From JAVMKJ01 sp031732875 (GTDB lineage Bacteria > Pseudomonadota > Gammaproteobacteria > Competibacterales > Competibacteraceae), in assembly GCA_031732875.1 (NCBI GenBank), contig JAVMKL010000074.1:1-36662 (forward strand): DNA of 36,662 nucleotides, written 5' to 3'. Below are positions 20,087-29,157 of the stretch, piece by piece. The number at the start of each line of letters is the position of its first letter. Position 1 is the first letter of the stretch. Made by a program: the position numbers and the translations under genes. The notes beneath the pieces were generated by a model. That model was given only the letters and a program-made list of their open reading frames with translations, searched no databases and was not told where the DNA came from.

Positions 20087-22606
20087 TCAATTCATCAAGC
20101 GCCGGAAGAAATCACCCATCGCTCCGGCGCCTTCCCCACCATCGGCACCATCGGTCGCATCCGCCGGCATATCCGAATCCTGGTCCGGCCGCTCGGCGCG
20201 CCGCGTGTATTCGCCGCCGCCACAGGCCGAGGAACCATGCGGCAAGGAACCTTTCAGGAATGGGAGTTGTTGCCCCCTTCGGCAACCTTGGCCGACCCGC
20301 AATCCGCTGTACGGATTGATCCAGGTCTCTTCGACATCGGCCGGCGGCGGCTCGTCCAAGGGTTCCAGATTCAATCCCGCCATCAGATCCATCCAGACCC
20401 GCAACGCGCCGCTGGCGCCGCTCAAGCCGGTGGGTTTGTTGTCGTCACGTCCCACCCAGACCACCGCCAACCGGTTGCCACTGAATCCAGCGAACCAACT
20501 GTCGCGATAGTCGTCGGTGGTGCCCGTCTTGCCCGCGATGTTCAGATCGGGCGACAGTTTGCTCTTCATGGCGCTGGCGGTCCCCGCCTTGACCACCTGC
20601 TGCATGGCGTTGGCGATCAGATAGGCCGGACCGGATTCGACCGCCTTGACCACGTCCAACGCATAATGCTGCAAAGGCCTACCCGTGGCGTCGGTCACCT
20701 CCCGGATGGCGCGCAACGGAATCCGGAATCCGCTGCTGGCAATGGTTTCGTAAATCTGCGCCACCTCGAACGGCGATACGTCCAGCGCCCCGAGCAACAG
20801 GGACGGATACGGCTTCAGATCGCGCTCCAGCCCCAGCCGCCGGAGCATCCCCACCACGTTGATCACGTCGATGTCGAGGCCCACCCGCACCGCCGGAATG
20901 TTGTAGGAACGGGCCAGTGCATCGCGGAGCATGACCCGACCGTGAAAACGTTTGTCGTAATTGCCGGGACTCCAGCGCTGATTGCCGGAGGTATAGGTCA
21001 GGGGGCTATCGTTCAGCATGGTCGCCAGGGTATAGCGATCGGGTTGTTCCAGAGCGGTCAGATAGACCACCGGCTTGATCAGCGAGCCGGCCAGCCGCCT
21101 GGCGTCGAGCGCCCGGTTGAAACCCACCGTTTTCGGCTCGCGATCACCCACCATGGCCAGCACTTCGCCCGTCTGGGTATCGGCCACCACGGCGGCCCCT
21201 TGCAACGGCCGGGCCTTGGGTTGACTCTTCTCCAGCGACGGGAGACTGTTGACCAAGGTATTCTCCGCATTCGCCTGGATTCGCGGATCGAGAGTGGTGA
21301 ACACCCGCAACCCTTCGGATACCAAATCCTCCGATTTGTAGTACTGCCGTAATTGTTGCTGCACCAGTTCCAGGAAAGACGGATAGGCGGTGATACCGCT
21401 GGCGGCCTTGGGCGTGACGTCCAGCGGCATTACCTTGGCGACGACCGCATCCTCGGCGCCGATCAGATTTTGTTCCACCATGACGTCCAGCACCAAGGCG
21501 CGGCGCTCCATGGCCCGATCTGGATGCTTGCGCGGATCGTACAGCGACGGCCCCTTGATCATCCCCACCAGCAGGGCGAGTTGGTGCAAGTCCAAATCCT
21601 CCAGCGACTTGCCGAAATAGAACTGGCTGGCGAGCCCGAAGCCGTGAATCGCCCGGCTGCCATCTTGACCAAGATAAATTGCATTGCTGTACGCCTCCAG
21701 AATCTCGTCCTTGCCATAACGCGAGTCGATCAGGATCGCCATCAGGATCTCGTTGATCTTGCGCTTGATGGTCCGTTCGTTGCTGAGGAACAGATTCTTG
21801 ACCAGTTGCTGGGTCAGGGTGCTGCCGCCTTGCACCGTCCGCCCGGCACGCAGGTTGGCCAGCATCGCCCGAAAGATACCCTTGGGATTGATACCGGCGT
21901 GTTCGAAGAACGACCGATCCTCGACCGCCAAGAGGGTATCCACCAGGGCCGGCGGCAGATCCTGGCCCTTGAGCAGGATGCGGTCCTCGTAGTGCGACGG
22001 ATAAATGCCGGCGATTTCGGGCGGGTCCAGCCGCAGCAGGCCCGGCGCTTCCCGCCCGTCCAAACCGACCAGGTCGACCAGGATATTGCCGGCGAATACC
22101 ACCTTGACTTTGCGCGCCGGTTCTGCGCCATCCCAGAACACGAAGTCGCGGGTCATCACCTCGAAGGTCTCGCCCTGACGGGCGTAACTGCCCTGCTTGG
22201 TCGGCGACTCGCCACCTCCTGGCGGCGGCACGCAGAGTTCCGGCGGTGGGGGTTTCGGTTTGCGTCTGAGCGGGCGCTTGTCGCTCGCGGCCGGCGGCGC
22301 CGGCGGTTCGACCGGACAGTTCACGTCGCGGTAATTCAGCAGTTTCAGTTCCTGAGCGAACGCATCGGCGTTCAACGGCATGCTCTGAAACAGTTCCAGC
22401 GGCCGAGCGTAGACCTTGGCCGGCATGGCCCAGCGTTTCTGGTCGAATTCAGTCCGGATGACCCCGTCCAGATACAGCATGTAGAAGCCCAGTCCGGACG
22501 CCCCCAGCAGCAGGCCACCCAACAGCAGCGAGAACAACAGCGAGAACAGCGACCGGAAAACCCGCGGCCGCGATTTGGAATTTGGGGATGATCGACCTCT
22601 ACCCAT
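20087..22606 (-). CDS. mrcB: Bifunctional penicillin-binding protein 1B
   Basis: The 839-residue inner-membrane protein has a short basic cytoplasmic end and one TM helix (about 18-45). A UB2H-like region is followed by the GT51 glycosyltransferase, with catalytic Glu229 in EDRSFF and GGSTLTQQ at 260-267. The transpeptidase has S508-x-x-K511 (SLIK), SYN at 567-569 and KTGT at 693-696. It polymerises lipid II and crosslinks the peptides. An unusual basic, proline-rich insert (about 98-137) interrupts the UB2H-like part. The C-terminal tail after about 780 is Gly/Asp-rich and looks disordered. The ATG has AGGA five to six bases upstream. Divergent from the P-loop kinase gene. Confidence 0.95.
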   Translation of the reverse strand: MGRGRSSPNSKSRPRVFRSLFSLLFSLLLGGLLLGASGLGFYMLYLDGVIRTEFDQKRWAMPAKVYARPLELFQSMPLNADAFAQELKLLNYRDVNCPVEPPAPPAASDKRPLRRKPKPPPPELCVPPPGGGESPTKQGSYARQGETFEVMTRDFVFWDGAEPARKVKVVFAGNILVDLVGLDGREAPGLLRLDPPEIAGIYPSHYEDRILLKGQDLPPALVDTLLAVEDRSFFEHAGINPKGIFRAMLANLRAGRTVQGGSTLTQQLVKNLFLSNERTIKRKINEILMAILIDSRYGKDEILEAYSNAIYLGQDGSRAIHGFGLASQFYFGKSLEDLDLHQLALLVGMIKGPSLYDPRKHPDRAMERRALVLDVMVEQNLIGAEDAVVAKVMPLDVTPKAASGITAYPSFLELVQQQLRQYYKSEDLVSEGLRVFTTLDPRIQANAENTLVNSLPSLEKSQPKARPLQGAAVVADTQTGEVLAMVGDREPKTVGFNRALDARRLAGSLIKPVVYLTALEQPDRYTLATMLNDSPLTYTSGNQRWSPGNYDKRFHGRVMLRDALARSYNIPAVRVGLDIDVINVVGMLRRLGLERDLKPYPSLLLGALDVSPFEVAQIYETIASSGFRIPLRAIREVTDATGRPLQHYALDVVKAVESGPAYLIANAMQQVVKAGTASAMKSKLSPDLNIAGKTGTTDDYRDSWFAGFSGNRLAVVWVGRDDNKPTGLSGASGALRVWMDLMAGLNLEPLDEPPPADVEETWINPYSGLRVGQGCRRGQQLPFLKGSLPHGSSACGGGEYTRRAERPDQDSDMPADATDGADGGEGAGAMGDFFRRLMN

Positions 22607-22708
22607 GTCTGTCCTGTTCGGGGCCCGCCTCGACTGTCAACCGGCTTGGCGCACCCAAGTGATTCTGTCTTATCCTACTCACTATTCTCACGATTCGGAG
22701 CCCGGTGC

Positions 22709-24307
22709 GTGCAACCCAACCCAACCTACGAGCAGACCGTCCTGATCGCGGGGCTCTTGCGGCCGGCGTGCTATCCGCATCCGGCAACCGACATCGAACA
22801 CTTGCAGACCCACATTTCACACATCCTGCTGGTCGGCGACTACGCCTACAAGATCAAAAAACCCCTGAATCTGGGATTTCTGGATTTTACCAGCCTGGAG
22901 CGGCGGAAATACTACTGCGAGGAGGAACTGCGCCTGAACGGCCGACTGGCGCCGGAAATCTACCTCGATTGCGTGCCGATCAGCGGAGACGCCCGCCATC
23001 CCCAGCTCGGCGACCGGACCAGCCCCGCCATCGAATACGCGGTGCGGATGCGCCGCTTTCCCCAAGAGGCGCTCCTGGACCGAGTGCTGGCCGCCGGCCG
23101 GCTGGAGCCCCGGCATCTGGACGCGCTGGCCCGCCAACTGGCCGAGTTTCACCGCGCCATTCCCGCCGCCGATCCCGCCGCGCCGTTCGGCGTCCCGGAA
23201 CGGGTTCGCCAACCGATGCTGGACGATTTTACCCACATCCGACCGCTGCTGGACGATCCCGCCGACCTCGCCGACCTCGCCGCCGTGGAACGCTGGACCC
23301 TGGCAGCTTCCGAACGGCTGTGGCCGCAACTGGCCGAACGCAAGGCCGGCGGCTGGATTCGCGAATGCCACGGCGACCTGCATCTCGGCAACATGGTGCT
23401 GACCGACGCCGGGCAGATCACGATCTTCGACTGCATCGAATTCAACGACGATTTCCGCTGGATCGACGTCATCAACGATCTGGCCTTTCTGACCATGGAT
23501 CTGCGCTTCCGGAGCGCCGACGGCTTCGCCCAGCGGGCGCTCAATACTTGGCTGGAATTCAGCGGCGATTTCGCCGGCGCGGCGCTGTTGTCCTATTATC
23601 AGGTCTATCGGGCCATGGTACGCGCCAAGATCAACGCCATTCAAGCCAGTCAGGACGGCGTTCCCGCAACCACCCGCGAAGTCGCTCGCGCGCTGTGCCG
23701 CGACTATTTGCGACTGGCGCTGACGCTCGCCCAGGAACCCGCGCCGTTTCTATTGATCACGCACGGCGTCTCCGGTTCCGGCAAATCGCGTCGGACCGGA
23801 CAACTGCTGGAAAAGTTTCCGGGCGCCATCCGCATCCGTTCCGATGTGGAACGCAAGCGACTGTTCGGCTTCGGTCCGCTGGACGACAGCGGTTCGGCCT
23901 TGGGCGGGGGACTCTACACGCCGGACGCCAGCGCCCGCACCCATGCCCGCCTGCGCGAACTGGCCGACCAGTTGCTGGCAGCGGGCCATCCGGTGCTAGT
24001 GGATGCCACGTTCATGAAGCGCGAACACCGTCGACCCTTCCGCGATCTGGCGGCACGGCACGGCGTCCCGTTCGTCCTGCTCGACTGCGTCGCCGATTCC
24101 GATACGCTGCGGGCGCGGGTCGCGGCCCGGCGGGCGCGCGGCGACGACGCCGCCGAGGCCGATGTCGAAGTGCTGGAACGGCAACTCCGGTTCGACGAAC
24201 CGCCGGCGGGCGACGAGAACCCGCTGAAAACCCATGGCGACGGCGATCTGGAACGGCTGCGGGCGGCGATCGCGGCGGCGATGCAAACATCCGCCCTCGA
24301 TCGATAG
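22709..24307 (+). CDS. Two-domain APH-like kinase / P-loop AAA-type kinase
   Basis: The 532-residue protein joins two modules. Residues ~1-335 are aminoglycoside-phosphotransferase-like (COG2187 type): YKIKKPLNLGFLDF near the N-terminus, the catalytic loop CHGDLHLGN, and FDCIEFND as the metal-binding segment. Residues ~345-525 are a P-loop kinase (COG0645 type) with Walker A GVSGSGKS at 353-360, the RSDVERKRLFG segment and DATFMKREHR. The fused form is common in proteobacteria and is usually annotated as an AAA-family ATPase. Its substrate is unknown. The start is the GTG at 22709 with GGAG eight bases upstream; an upstream in-frame ATG at 22646 would lie in the promoter region. It is divergent from mrcB, 102 bases away. 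Confidence 0.85.
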   Translation: MQPNPTYEQTVLIAGLLRPACYPHPATDIEHLQTHISHILLVGDYAYKIKKPLNLGFLDFTSLERRKYYCEEELRLNGRLAPEIYLDCVPISGDARHPQLGDRTSPAIEYAVRMRRFPQEALLDRVLAAGRLEPRHLDALARQLAEFHRAIPAADPAAPFGVPERVRQPMLDDFTHIRPLLDDPADLADLAAVERWTLAASERLWPQLAERKAGGWIRECHGDLHLGNMVLTDAGQITIFDCIEFNDDFRWIDVINDLAFLTMDLRFRSADGFAQRALNTWLEFSGDFAGAALLSYYQVYRAMVRAKINAIQASQDGVPATTREVARALCRDYLRLALTLAQEPAPFLLITHGVSGSGKSRRTGQLLEKFPGAIRIRSDVERKRLFGFGPLDDSGSALGGGLYTPDASARTHARLRELADQLLAAGHPVLVDATFMKREHRRPFRDLAARHGVPFVLLDCVADSDTLRARVAARRARGDDAAEADVEVLERQLRFDEPPAGDENPLKTHGDGDLERLRAAIAAAMQTSALDR

Positions 24308-24398
24308 AGTTGTTCCCAAATGACTTTCGTTTGCGGAAGACCCGAAAAAGTGTGGAAAAGAGCACCGATCAAATTCATGTTGGCGAAACGGCGGCGCG

Positions 24399-24404
24399 TA
24401 TAAT
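24399..24404 (+). promoter_or_regulatory. Candidate -10 box for the PfkB kinase gene
   Basis: TATAAT lies 27 bases before the ATG at 24432, in the 124-base gap after the P-loop kinase gene. The -35 is unclear: ATGTTG at about 16 bases upstream is the best match. Confidence 0.45.
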
Positions 24405-24431
24405 TAACCCTTTCCATTCGATGATGGGGAC

Positions 24432-25424
24432 ATGATGGCCAAATATGACGTTTACGGGATCGGCAATGCGCTGGTGGACATGGAGTACGAGGTCGAGGTT
24501 GCCGATCTGGAAGCGCTGGGCATCGACAAGGGCGTGATGACCCTGGTGGATGAGGATCGCCAGTTGAGGATGATGAACCATCTGGCCGCGCACCCTCACC
24601 AACGCGGTTCGGGCGGATCGGCGGCCAATTCGATGATCGCGGTCCGCCAGTTCGGCGGGACCAGCTTCTATTCCTGCAAGGTCGCGGGGGACGATCTCGG
24701 ACACTTCTACATGAAGGATCTGCTCGATGGCGGAGTGGACACGAATCACCATACCGAGAAGGAACCGGGCCATACGGGCCGTTGCGTGGTACTGGTCACT
24801 CCGGACAGCGACCGTACCCTTTGCACCTTTCTGGGGATCAGCGGCGAATTGTCCACGAAGGAACTGGTCGAGGACGCCCTGCGCGACTCGGAATACTTCT
24901 ACATGGAAGGCTATCTGGTCACCTCGGAGACCGCCCGTCAGGCATGCATCGCGGCCAAGCGCCTCGCCGAGGCGGCCAGCGTCAAGACCGCCATTTCCCT
25001 GTCCGACCCGAATATGGTCCGGTTTTTCAAGGTCGGGTTGCTGGAGATGATCGGCACGGGCGTGGATCTGCTATTCGCCAACGAGGACGAAGCCAAGGAT
25101 GTGGCGGGCGCCGCGGATCTGAACAACGCGATCGACTACCTGAAAACCCTCAGCAAGGAGTTCGTGATCACGCGGGGTTCCAAAGGCGCGCTGATTTGGG
25201 ATGGTCGGACGCTGATCGACATCGACCCGATCAAGGTAGAAGCCGTGGACACGGTCGGCGCCGGAGACATGTTCGCCGGGGCTTTCCTCTATGCCCGGGG
25301 TCAGGGTTGGGAACACCGGCGCGCCGGGGCTTTGGCTTCGGCGGCATCGGCCAAGCTGGTGACCAGCCTGGGGCCGCGCATGGCGGCGGCGGAGACCCGG
25401 ACGATCCTGCAGCGCTTTTTGTAG
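24432..25424 (+). CDS. PfkB-family adenosine/sugar kinase
   Basis: The 330-residue protein is a ribokinase-fold enzyme: MAKYDVYGIGNALVDMEY opening, GGSAANS as PfkB signature 1, and DTVGAGDMFAGAF as signature 2 with the catalytic Asp in GAGD. Close homologues are annotated as adenosine kinase, which phosphorylates adenosine to AMP, but PfkB members also act on sugars, so the substrate is inferred. Length is normal. GGGG precedes the start; the second ATG (24435) is spaced better and may be the true start. The gene is convergent with recO, occupying the place where pdxJ/acpS often follow recO in other gammaproteobacteria. Confidence 0.85.
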   Translation: MMAKYDVYGIGNALVDMEYEVEVADLEALGIDKGVMTLVDEDRQLRMMNHLAAHPHQRGSGGSAANSMIAVRQFGGTSFYSCKVAGDDLGHFYMKDLLDGGVDTNHHTEKEPGHTGRCVVLVTPDSDRTLCTFLGISGELSTKELVEDALRDSEYFYMEGYLVTSETARQACIAAKRLAEAASVKTAISLSDPNMVRFFKVGLLEMIGTGVDLLFANEDEAKDVAGAADLNNAIDYLKTLSKEFVITRGSKGALIWDGRTLIDIDPIKVEAVDTVGAGDMFAGAFLYARGQGWEHRRAGALASAASAKLVTSLGPRMAAAETRTILQRFL

Positions 25425-25484
25425 CGGCTTCGACGCCATTGTTCGGCCGCCAACAACCCTCATGCCATCGGCACCACCACCAGC

Positions 25485-25516
25485 CTGGGGAGAGCGGGTA
25501 GGGGAATGAGGCGAAA
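25485..25516. repeat. Partial copy of G-rich dispersed repeat
   Basis: The tract CTGGGGAGAGCGGGTAGGGG followed by AATGAGGCGAA resembles the tail of the repeat at the right edge of the window (GCTGGGAGTGAGGCGAA, ending at about 36655). It lies in the 133-base gap between the convergent PfkB kinase and recO genes. Confidence 0.5.
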
Positions 25517-25557
25517 ATTTGGCGGCCTTGCCTCCAGGGCAACGGGCGTCGTTCGGG

Positions 25558-26265
25558 TTAGATCTCCCGCTTGACCCGATACAGTTCCCGCGTCTTCAGC
25601 GCCCGCCCCCGCAACTGCTCGGCCAGCGCGGCGCGGGTTAGGCGTTTCACTTCCTTCAGCACGGTAGGATCGTTCAGTATGCCATCGCGCAGCGCCAGCA
25701 GGCCCCGGCCGGTAATCGGCACTCCGGTTTCGGTCCGGCTGGCGACCACCGGTCCCTGGTCCAACACGTAGCGATAATGCGCCTCGGCGACGATGGGCTG
25801 ACCGCTGACCGCCTCGCGATCCAAACTCAGACCGTAGCCCAAATCTTCCAGCAACCGCTTCTCGAAGCGCCGCAGCGCCGGCTCTTCGCCGGGCGCCGCC
25901 GCCAGTTCCGCCAGCAGGTTCTCGTAAGCATCGTACAGTCCGGACTGCGGGTCCTGGCGTTGCAACAGCCGCACCAGCAATTCGTTGACGTACAGTCCGG
26001 CCAGTACCCGATCGGGCGGCAGGGACACCGGCCGCCCCGCCTCCTCGGCTCCGGTCAGCGTCGCCAAATCGCCTTCTCCACGCCAGGACAACAGCAGTGG
26101 CGCGAACGGTTGCAACAAACCCTTCAGCCGCGACCGGGGCGAAACCGCACTCCTCGCCACCAGCCCCAGCCGGCCGCATTCGCGGCCGAACGCTTCCAGC
26201 AGCAGGCCGGTGTTGCGATAAGGGCGGCGATGCAGGATGAAAGCGGGTTGCAACAGCACGCGCAT
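25558..26265 (-). CDS. recO: DNA repair protein RecO
   Basis: The 235-residue protein acts in the RecFOR pathway, loading RecA on SSB-coated gaps. It has the family's N-terminal OB-fold opening (QPAFILHRRPYRNTGLLLEAFG), the hydrophobic FAPLLLSWRG strand and the helical C-terminal part with LYVNELLVRLL and RRFEKRLLEDLGYG. No zinc-finger cysteines are present, as in E. coli RecO. Last gene of the minus-strand run, 27 bases after era. Confidence 0.92.
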   Translation of the reverse strand: MRVLLQPAFILHRRPYRNTGLLLEAFGRECGRLGLVARSAVSPRSRLKGLLQPFAPLLLSWRGEGDLATLTGAEEAGRPVSLPPDRVLAGLYVNELLVRLLQRQDPQSGLYDAYENLLAELAAAPGEEPALRRFEKRLLEDLGYGLSLDREAVSGQPIVAEAHYRYVLDQGPVVASRTETGVPITGRGLLALRDGILNDPTVLKEVKRLTRAALAEQLRGRALKTRELYRVKREI

Positions 26266-26292
26266 GAGGCGAGATCGCGCAACGGGCCCGTT

Positions 26293-27204
26293 TCAGAACG
26301 TTCCCAGATCGGCGTAGCCCAGGCTCCGCAAAGCCCGCTCGTCGTCGGACCAACCCTCCCGCACCTTTACCCAGGTTTCCAGGAATACCTTACGGCCGAG
26401 CAGGCGTTCCATGTCCTCGCGGGCCTGGCGTCCGACTTCGCGCAGAGTCCTTCCCTTCTCACCGATGACAATCCCTTTCTGGGTTTCGCGTTCGACCCAG
26501 ATCACCGCATGGATGCGAACCAGCCGATCCTCTTCGACGAATCGTTCGATTTCCACGGTCAGGGCGTACGGCAATTCCTCGCGCAACAACCGGGTCAGCT
26601 TCTCGCGAATCAGTTCGGCAGCCAGGAAACGCTCGCTGGCCGTGGTGATCTGGTCTTCCGGAAACAGAAATTCCCGCTCCGGGAGGAGGCGGGCGATGAT
26701 GCGTTCCAGCGCCGGCACGTTATCGCCCTCGAGCGCCGAGAGTGGCGCCACCTCGACGAAATTCCGCTTGCCGGCGATCTCTTGCAGGAACGGCAGCAAC
26801 CGCGTCTTGTCACTGATTCGGTCGACCTTGTTGACCGCCAGCGCCACCGGCCCTTGAAAACCAACCAGCCGACTCAGCACATCCTCATCCTCATCGGTCC
26901 AGCGCAGAGCCTCGACCAGGAACACCACCACATCCACGTAACCCAGCACGCTGGCCGCTGCCCGGTTCAGATAGCGATTCATCGCCCGCCGGCCCTGGCG
27001 GTGCAGGCCCGGAGTGTCCACATAGACGATCTGGGCCTCCGGCAGGGTCTGGATCCCGAGGATGAGGTGTCGGGTGGTCTGCGGCTTGGGGGCGGTGATG
27101 CTGAGCTTCTGACCGATCAGCCGGTTGAGCAAGGTGGACTTGCCGACGTTGGGCCGGCCCAGCAGGGCTGCGTACCCGGCACGAACGGATGCGGGCGCGA
27201 TCAT
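26293..27204 (-). CDS. era: GTPase Era
   Basis: The 303-residue GTPase binds 16S rRNA and assists 30S maturation. G1 is GRPNVGKS at 16-23; DTPG and NKVD follow. The C-terminal KH domain has the IGEKG loop. The ATG at 27204 overlaps the rnc stop (ATGA 27201-27204), indicating coupling; longer in-frame versions would begin inside rnc and have no family similarity there. Length is typical. Confidence 0.96.
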   Translation of the reverse strand: MIAPASVRAGYAALLGRPNVGKSTLLNRLIGQKLSITAPKPQTTRHLILGIQTLPEAQIVYVDTPGLHRQGRRAMNRYLNRAAASVLGYVDVVVFLVEALRWTDEDEDVLSRLVGFQGPVALAVNKVDRISDKTRLLPFLQEIAGKRNFVEVAPLSALEGDNVPALERIIARLLPEREFLFPEDQITTASERFLAAELIREKLTRLLREELPYALTVEIERFVEEDRLVRIHAVIWVERETQKGIVIGEKGRTLREVGRQAREDMERLLGRKVFLETWVKVREGWSDDERALRSLGYADLGTF

Positions 27205-27866
27205 CGAATTTGCTCCAGCAATTGCCGGGCCGCTTCCTGCTCGGCCTTGCGGCGGCTGCTCCCCATCGCCACCGCGCGCGATTCGGCGACCGTGCATTCC
27301 ACCATGAAACTTTGCGCGTGCGGCTCGCCGCGGATCTCCAGCACATTGTAGACCGGCAGCGGCTTTTGCCGGGCTTGCAGGTATTCCTGCAAGCGAGTCT
27401 TGGGATCCTTCAATTCGCTGGCACTGGCCAACCGCGTCAAGCCATCCCGGTAGAGACTCAGGACCAGATTGCGACAGGCATCAAGGCCGTTATCCAGATA
27501 AACCGCCCCGATAATCGCCTCCAGCGTGTCCGAAAGAATGGATTCGCGCCGGAATCCGCCGCTTTTCAGCTCTCCCGGCCCCAGCCGCAGCCAATCGCCC
27601 AGCTTCAACCCTCGCGCCAGGTCGGCCAGGGTCTCACCCCTCACCAAGCTGGCTCTCAGGCGGCTCAACTCACCCTCGCTGGCCTTGGGATAGCGCTGGA
27701 ACAGATATTCCGCCACGATCAAATTCAGCAACGCATCACCCAAAAACTCCAGTCGCTCGTTGTTGCGAGCCGAGGCGCTACGGTGGGTGAGCGCTTCTTC
27801 CAGCAATCCAGGCTGCCGGAAAGTATAGCCCAGAGCGTCGCACAATCGATTGACGGCCAAATTCAC
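27201..27866 (-). CDS. rnc: Ribonuclease III
   Basis: The 221-residue endonuclease cleaves double-stranded RNA, including rRNA precursors. It contains the signature NERLEFLGDALLN, the second acidic cluster DTLEAIIGAVYLD, and a C-terminal dsRNA-binding domain with DPKTRLQEYLQ and GSSRRKAEQEAA. The start is the GTG at 27866, sharing GTGA with the DUF4845 stop codon. It is followed by era with an ATGA overlap, so the three genes form one coupled unit. Confidence 0.96.
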   Translation of the reverse strand: MNLAVNRLCDALGYTFRQPGLLEEALTHRSASARNNERLEFLGDALLNLIVAEYLFQRYPKASEGELSRLRASLVRGETLADLARGLKLGDWLRLGPGELKSGGFRRESILSDTLEAIIGAVYLDNGLDACRNLVLSLYRDGLTRLASASELKDPKTRLQEYLQARQKPLPVYNVLEIRGEPHAQSFMVECTVAESRAVAMGSSRRKAEQEAARQLLEQIR

Positions 27867-28267
27867 GGATTCGCGTTCAGCGGAATGGATTCGTTGACCT
27901 TGAGCACGACGTACAATCCGTAAAACAGCGACCGCTCGTCCTGGTAGATCAGATCGAGCACCCGGCCGCCATTGCGCTCGTTCCGGATCTTGAGATCTCG
28001 GGCTTTGATGTTGTCGACGTAACCGATGTCGAACCGTTTCTGAATCTGATTCTGGATATCGGATGGGGTCATCTGCGCCAATAGCGGCTCCTTGCGGATG
28101 TTTTCGATCGTGGACTTGATCGAGAAATACTGGACATACATCGGTATCACCTTCATCCCGATCAACGCGGCGAACGCGATGACCACAATCAACAACAACA
28201 TACCGATCACGGTCATGCCGCGCTGCCGCCCGTTTCGCTCCATCCACCGTCTTGCCGGCATCGTCAT
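27863..28267 (-). CDS. DUF4845 small membrane protein
   Basis: The 134-residue protein has a pilin-like N-terminal membrane helix (GMTVIGMLLLIVVIAFAALIGMKV) split as GMTVIGMLLLIVV and IAFAALIGMKV, then a short soluble domain with an MTPSDIQNQIQKRFDIG segment. DUF4845 genes sit between lepB and rnc in many gammaproteobacteria. Their function is unknown, though the position suggests a membrane or secretion-related role. It follows lepB by 14 bases and overlaps rnc. Confidence 0.88.
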   Translation of the reverse strand: MTMPARRWMERNGRQRGMTVIGMLLLIVVIAFAALIGMKVIPMYVQYFSIKSTIENIRKEPLLAQMTPSDIQNQIQKRFDIGYVDNIKARDLKIRNERNGGRVLDLIYQDERSLFYGLYVVLKVNESIPLNANP

Positions 28268-28281
28268 ACCCCCTCATTCAC

Positions 28282-29130
28282 CTATTTGATACTATTTCCA
28301 ATTCGGCCGCATTGGCCGTTGAACGTAATGCAATCCCAGTTCATCCAGATGAAGAACGCCTTGCCGATCAGGTTTTCCTCGGGTAGCGGTCCCCATACCC
28401 GACTGTCGCTGCTGTTATCACGATTGTCGCCCATCATGAAATAATGTCCCGGCGGCACCTGGTATGCCCAGGCGACCGTCCCATCTGGTTCCCGGCGCAA
28501 CTGGAGACCGGGCCAGAATCCCCCTCCCCAGCGACCCCCGGCCAGCACCTGGATGCGATGCGAGATAGCGCCCAACCGCTCGTCAAACTGCTGGTAACCC
28601 GGATCGGCGGAATCGTCGGGCAACAGGGTCAGAGGGGCTGGCTGGTCGTTGATGAACAACTGCTTGCCCCGATACTCAAGCCGGTCGCCCGGCAAGCCGA
28701 CCACCCGCTTGATATAGGCCACGGCCGGTTCGCGCGGGTAGCGGAACACCACCACATCCCCCCGCGCCGGCTGGCTGTTTCCGACGACCTTGGTATTGAG
28801 TACCGGCAGCCGCAGGCCATACGAGAACTTGTTGACCAGGATAAAATCGCCCTTGAGCAGAGTCGGCAGCATGGATTCCGAAGGAATCCGAAATGGTTCG
28901 ACCACGAACGAGCGCAGCACCAGCACCGCCAGAATGACCGGGAAGAACGACTTCGACAGATCCACATACCACGGCAACTTGACCGGGCCCGGCCGGGCCT
29001 CGCCGGCACCGCCCATCGTCGGCGCGCGACCGCGTCGCGGGGCGAGGACCAGGGAATCCAGCAACCAGATGCCGCCGGTCAGCACGGTCAGCACCACCAG
29101 AACGGCGGCAAAATCAATATTCATGGGCAT
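28282..29130 (-). CDS. lepB: Signal peptidase I
   Basis: The 282-residue inner-membrane serine protease cleaves Sec and Tat signal peptides. It has an N-terminal TM helix (about 6-28) and a second hydrophobic stretch (about 62-76). The catalytic Ser86 is in PSESMLP, Lys141 is in YIKRVVGLPGD, and box E is GDNRDNSSDSRVWG. The start at 29130 (MPMNID) is used; the ATG at 29124 is possible. It follows lepA by 27 bases, as in many gammaproteobacteria. Confidence 0.96.
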   Translation of the reverse strand: MPMNIDFAAVLVVLTVLTGGIWLLDSLVLAPRRGRAPTMGGAGEARPGPVKLPWYVDLSKSFFPVILAVLVLRSFVVEPFRIPSESMLPTLLKGDFILVNKFSYGLRLPVLNTKVVGNSQPARGDVVVFRYPREPAVAYIKRVVGLPGDRLEYRGKQLFINDQPAPLTLLPDDSADPGYQQFDERLGAISHRIQVLAGGRWGGGFWPGLQLRREPDGTVAWAYQVPPGHYFMMGDNRDNSSDSRVWGPLPEENLIGKAFFIWMNWDCITFNGQCGRIGNSIK

Positions 29131-29157
29131 GACAGTCCAAAGGCGAGATCTTGCGTT

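Noticed and set aside
20081..22591. Long plus-strand frames opposite mrcB
   Set aside because: Antisense to a complete PBP1B with all catalytic motifs.
22645..22659. CTTGG/CCAAG small inverted repeat in the mrcB/kinase divergent gap
   Set aside because: A five-base stem is too short to call an operator or terminator.
25518..25546. Possible terminator TTGCC/GGCAA between the PfkB kinase and recO
   Set aside because: Short stem and no T-run, so not convincing.
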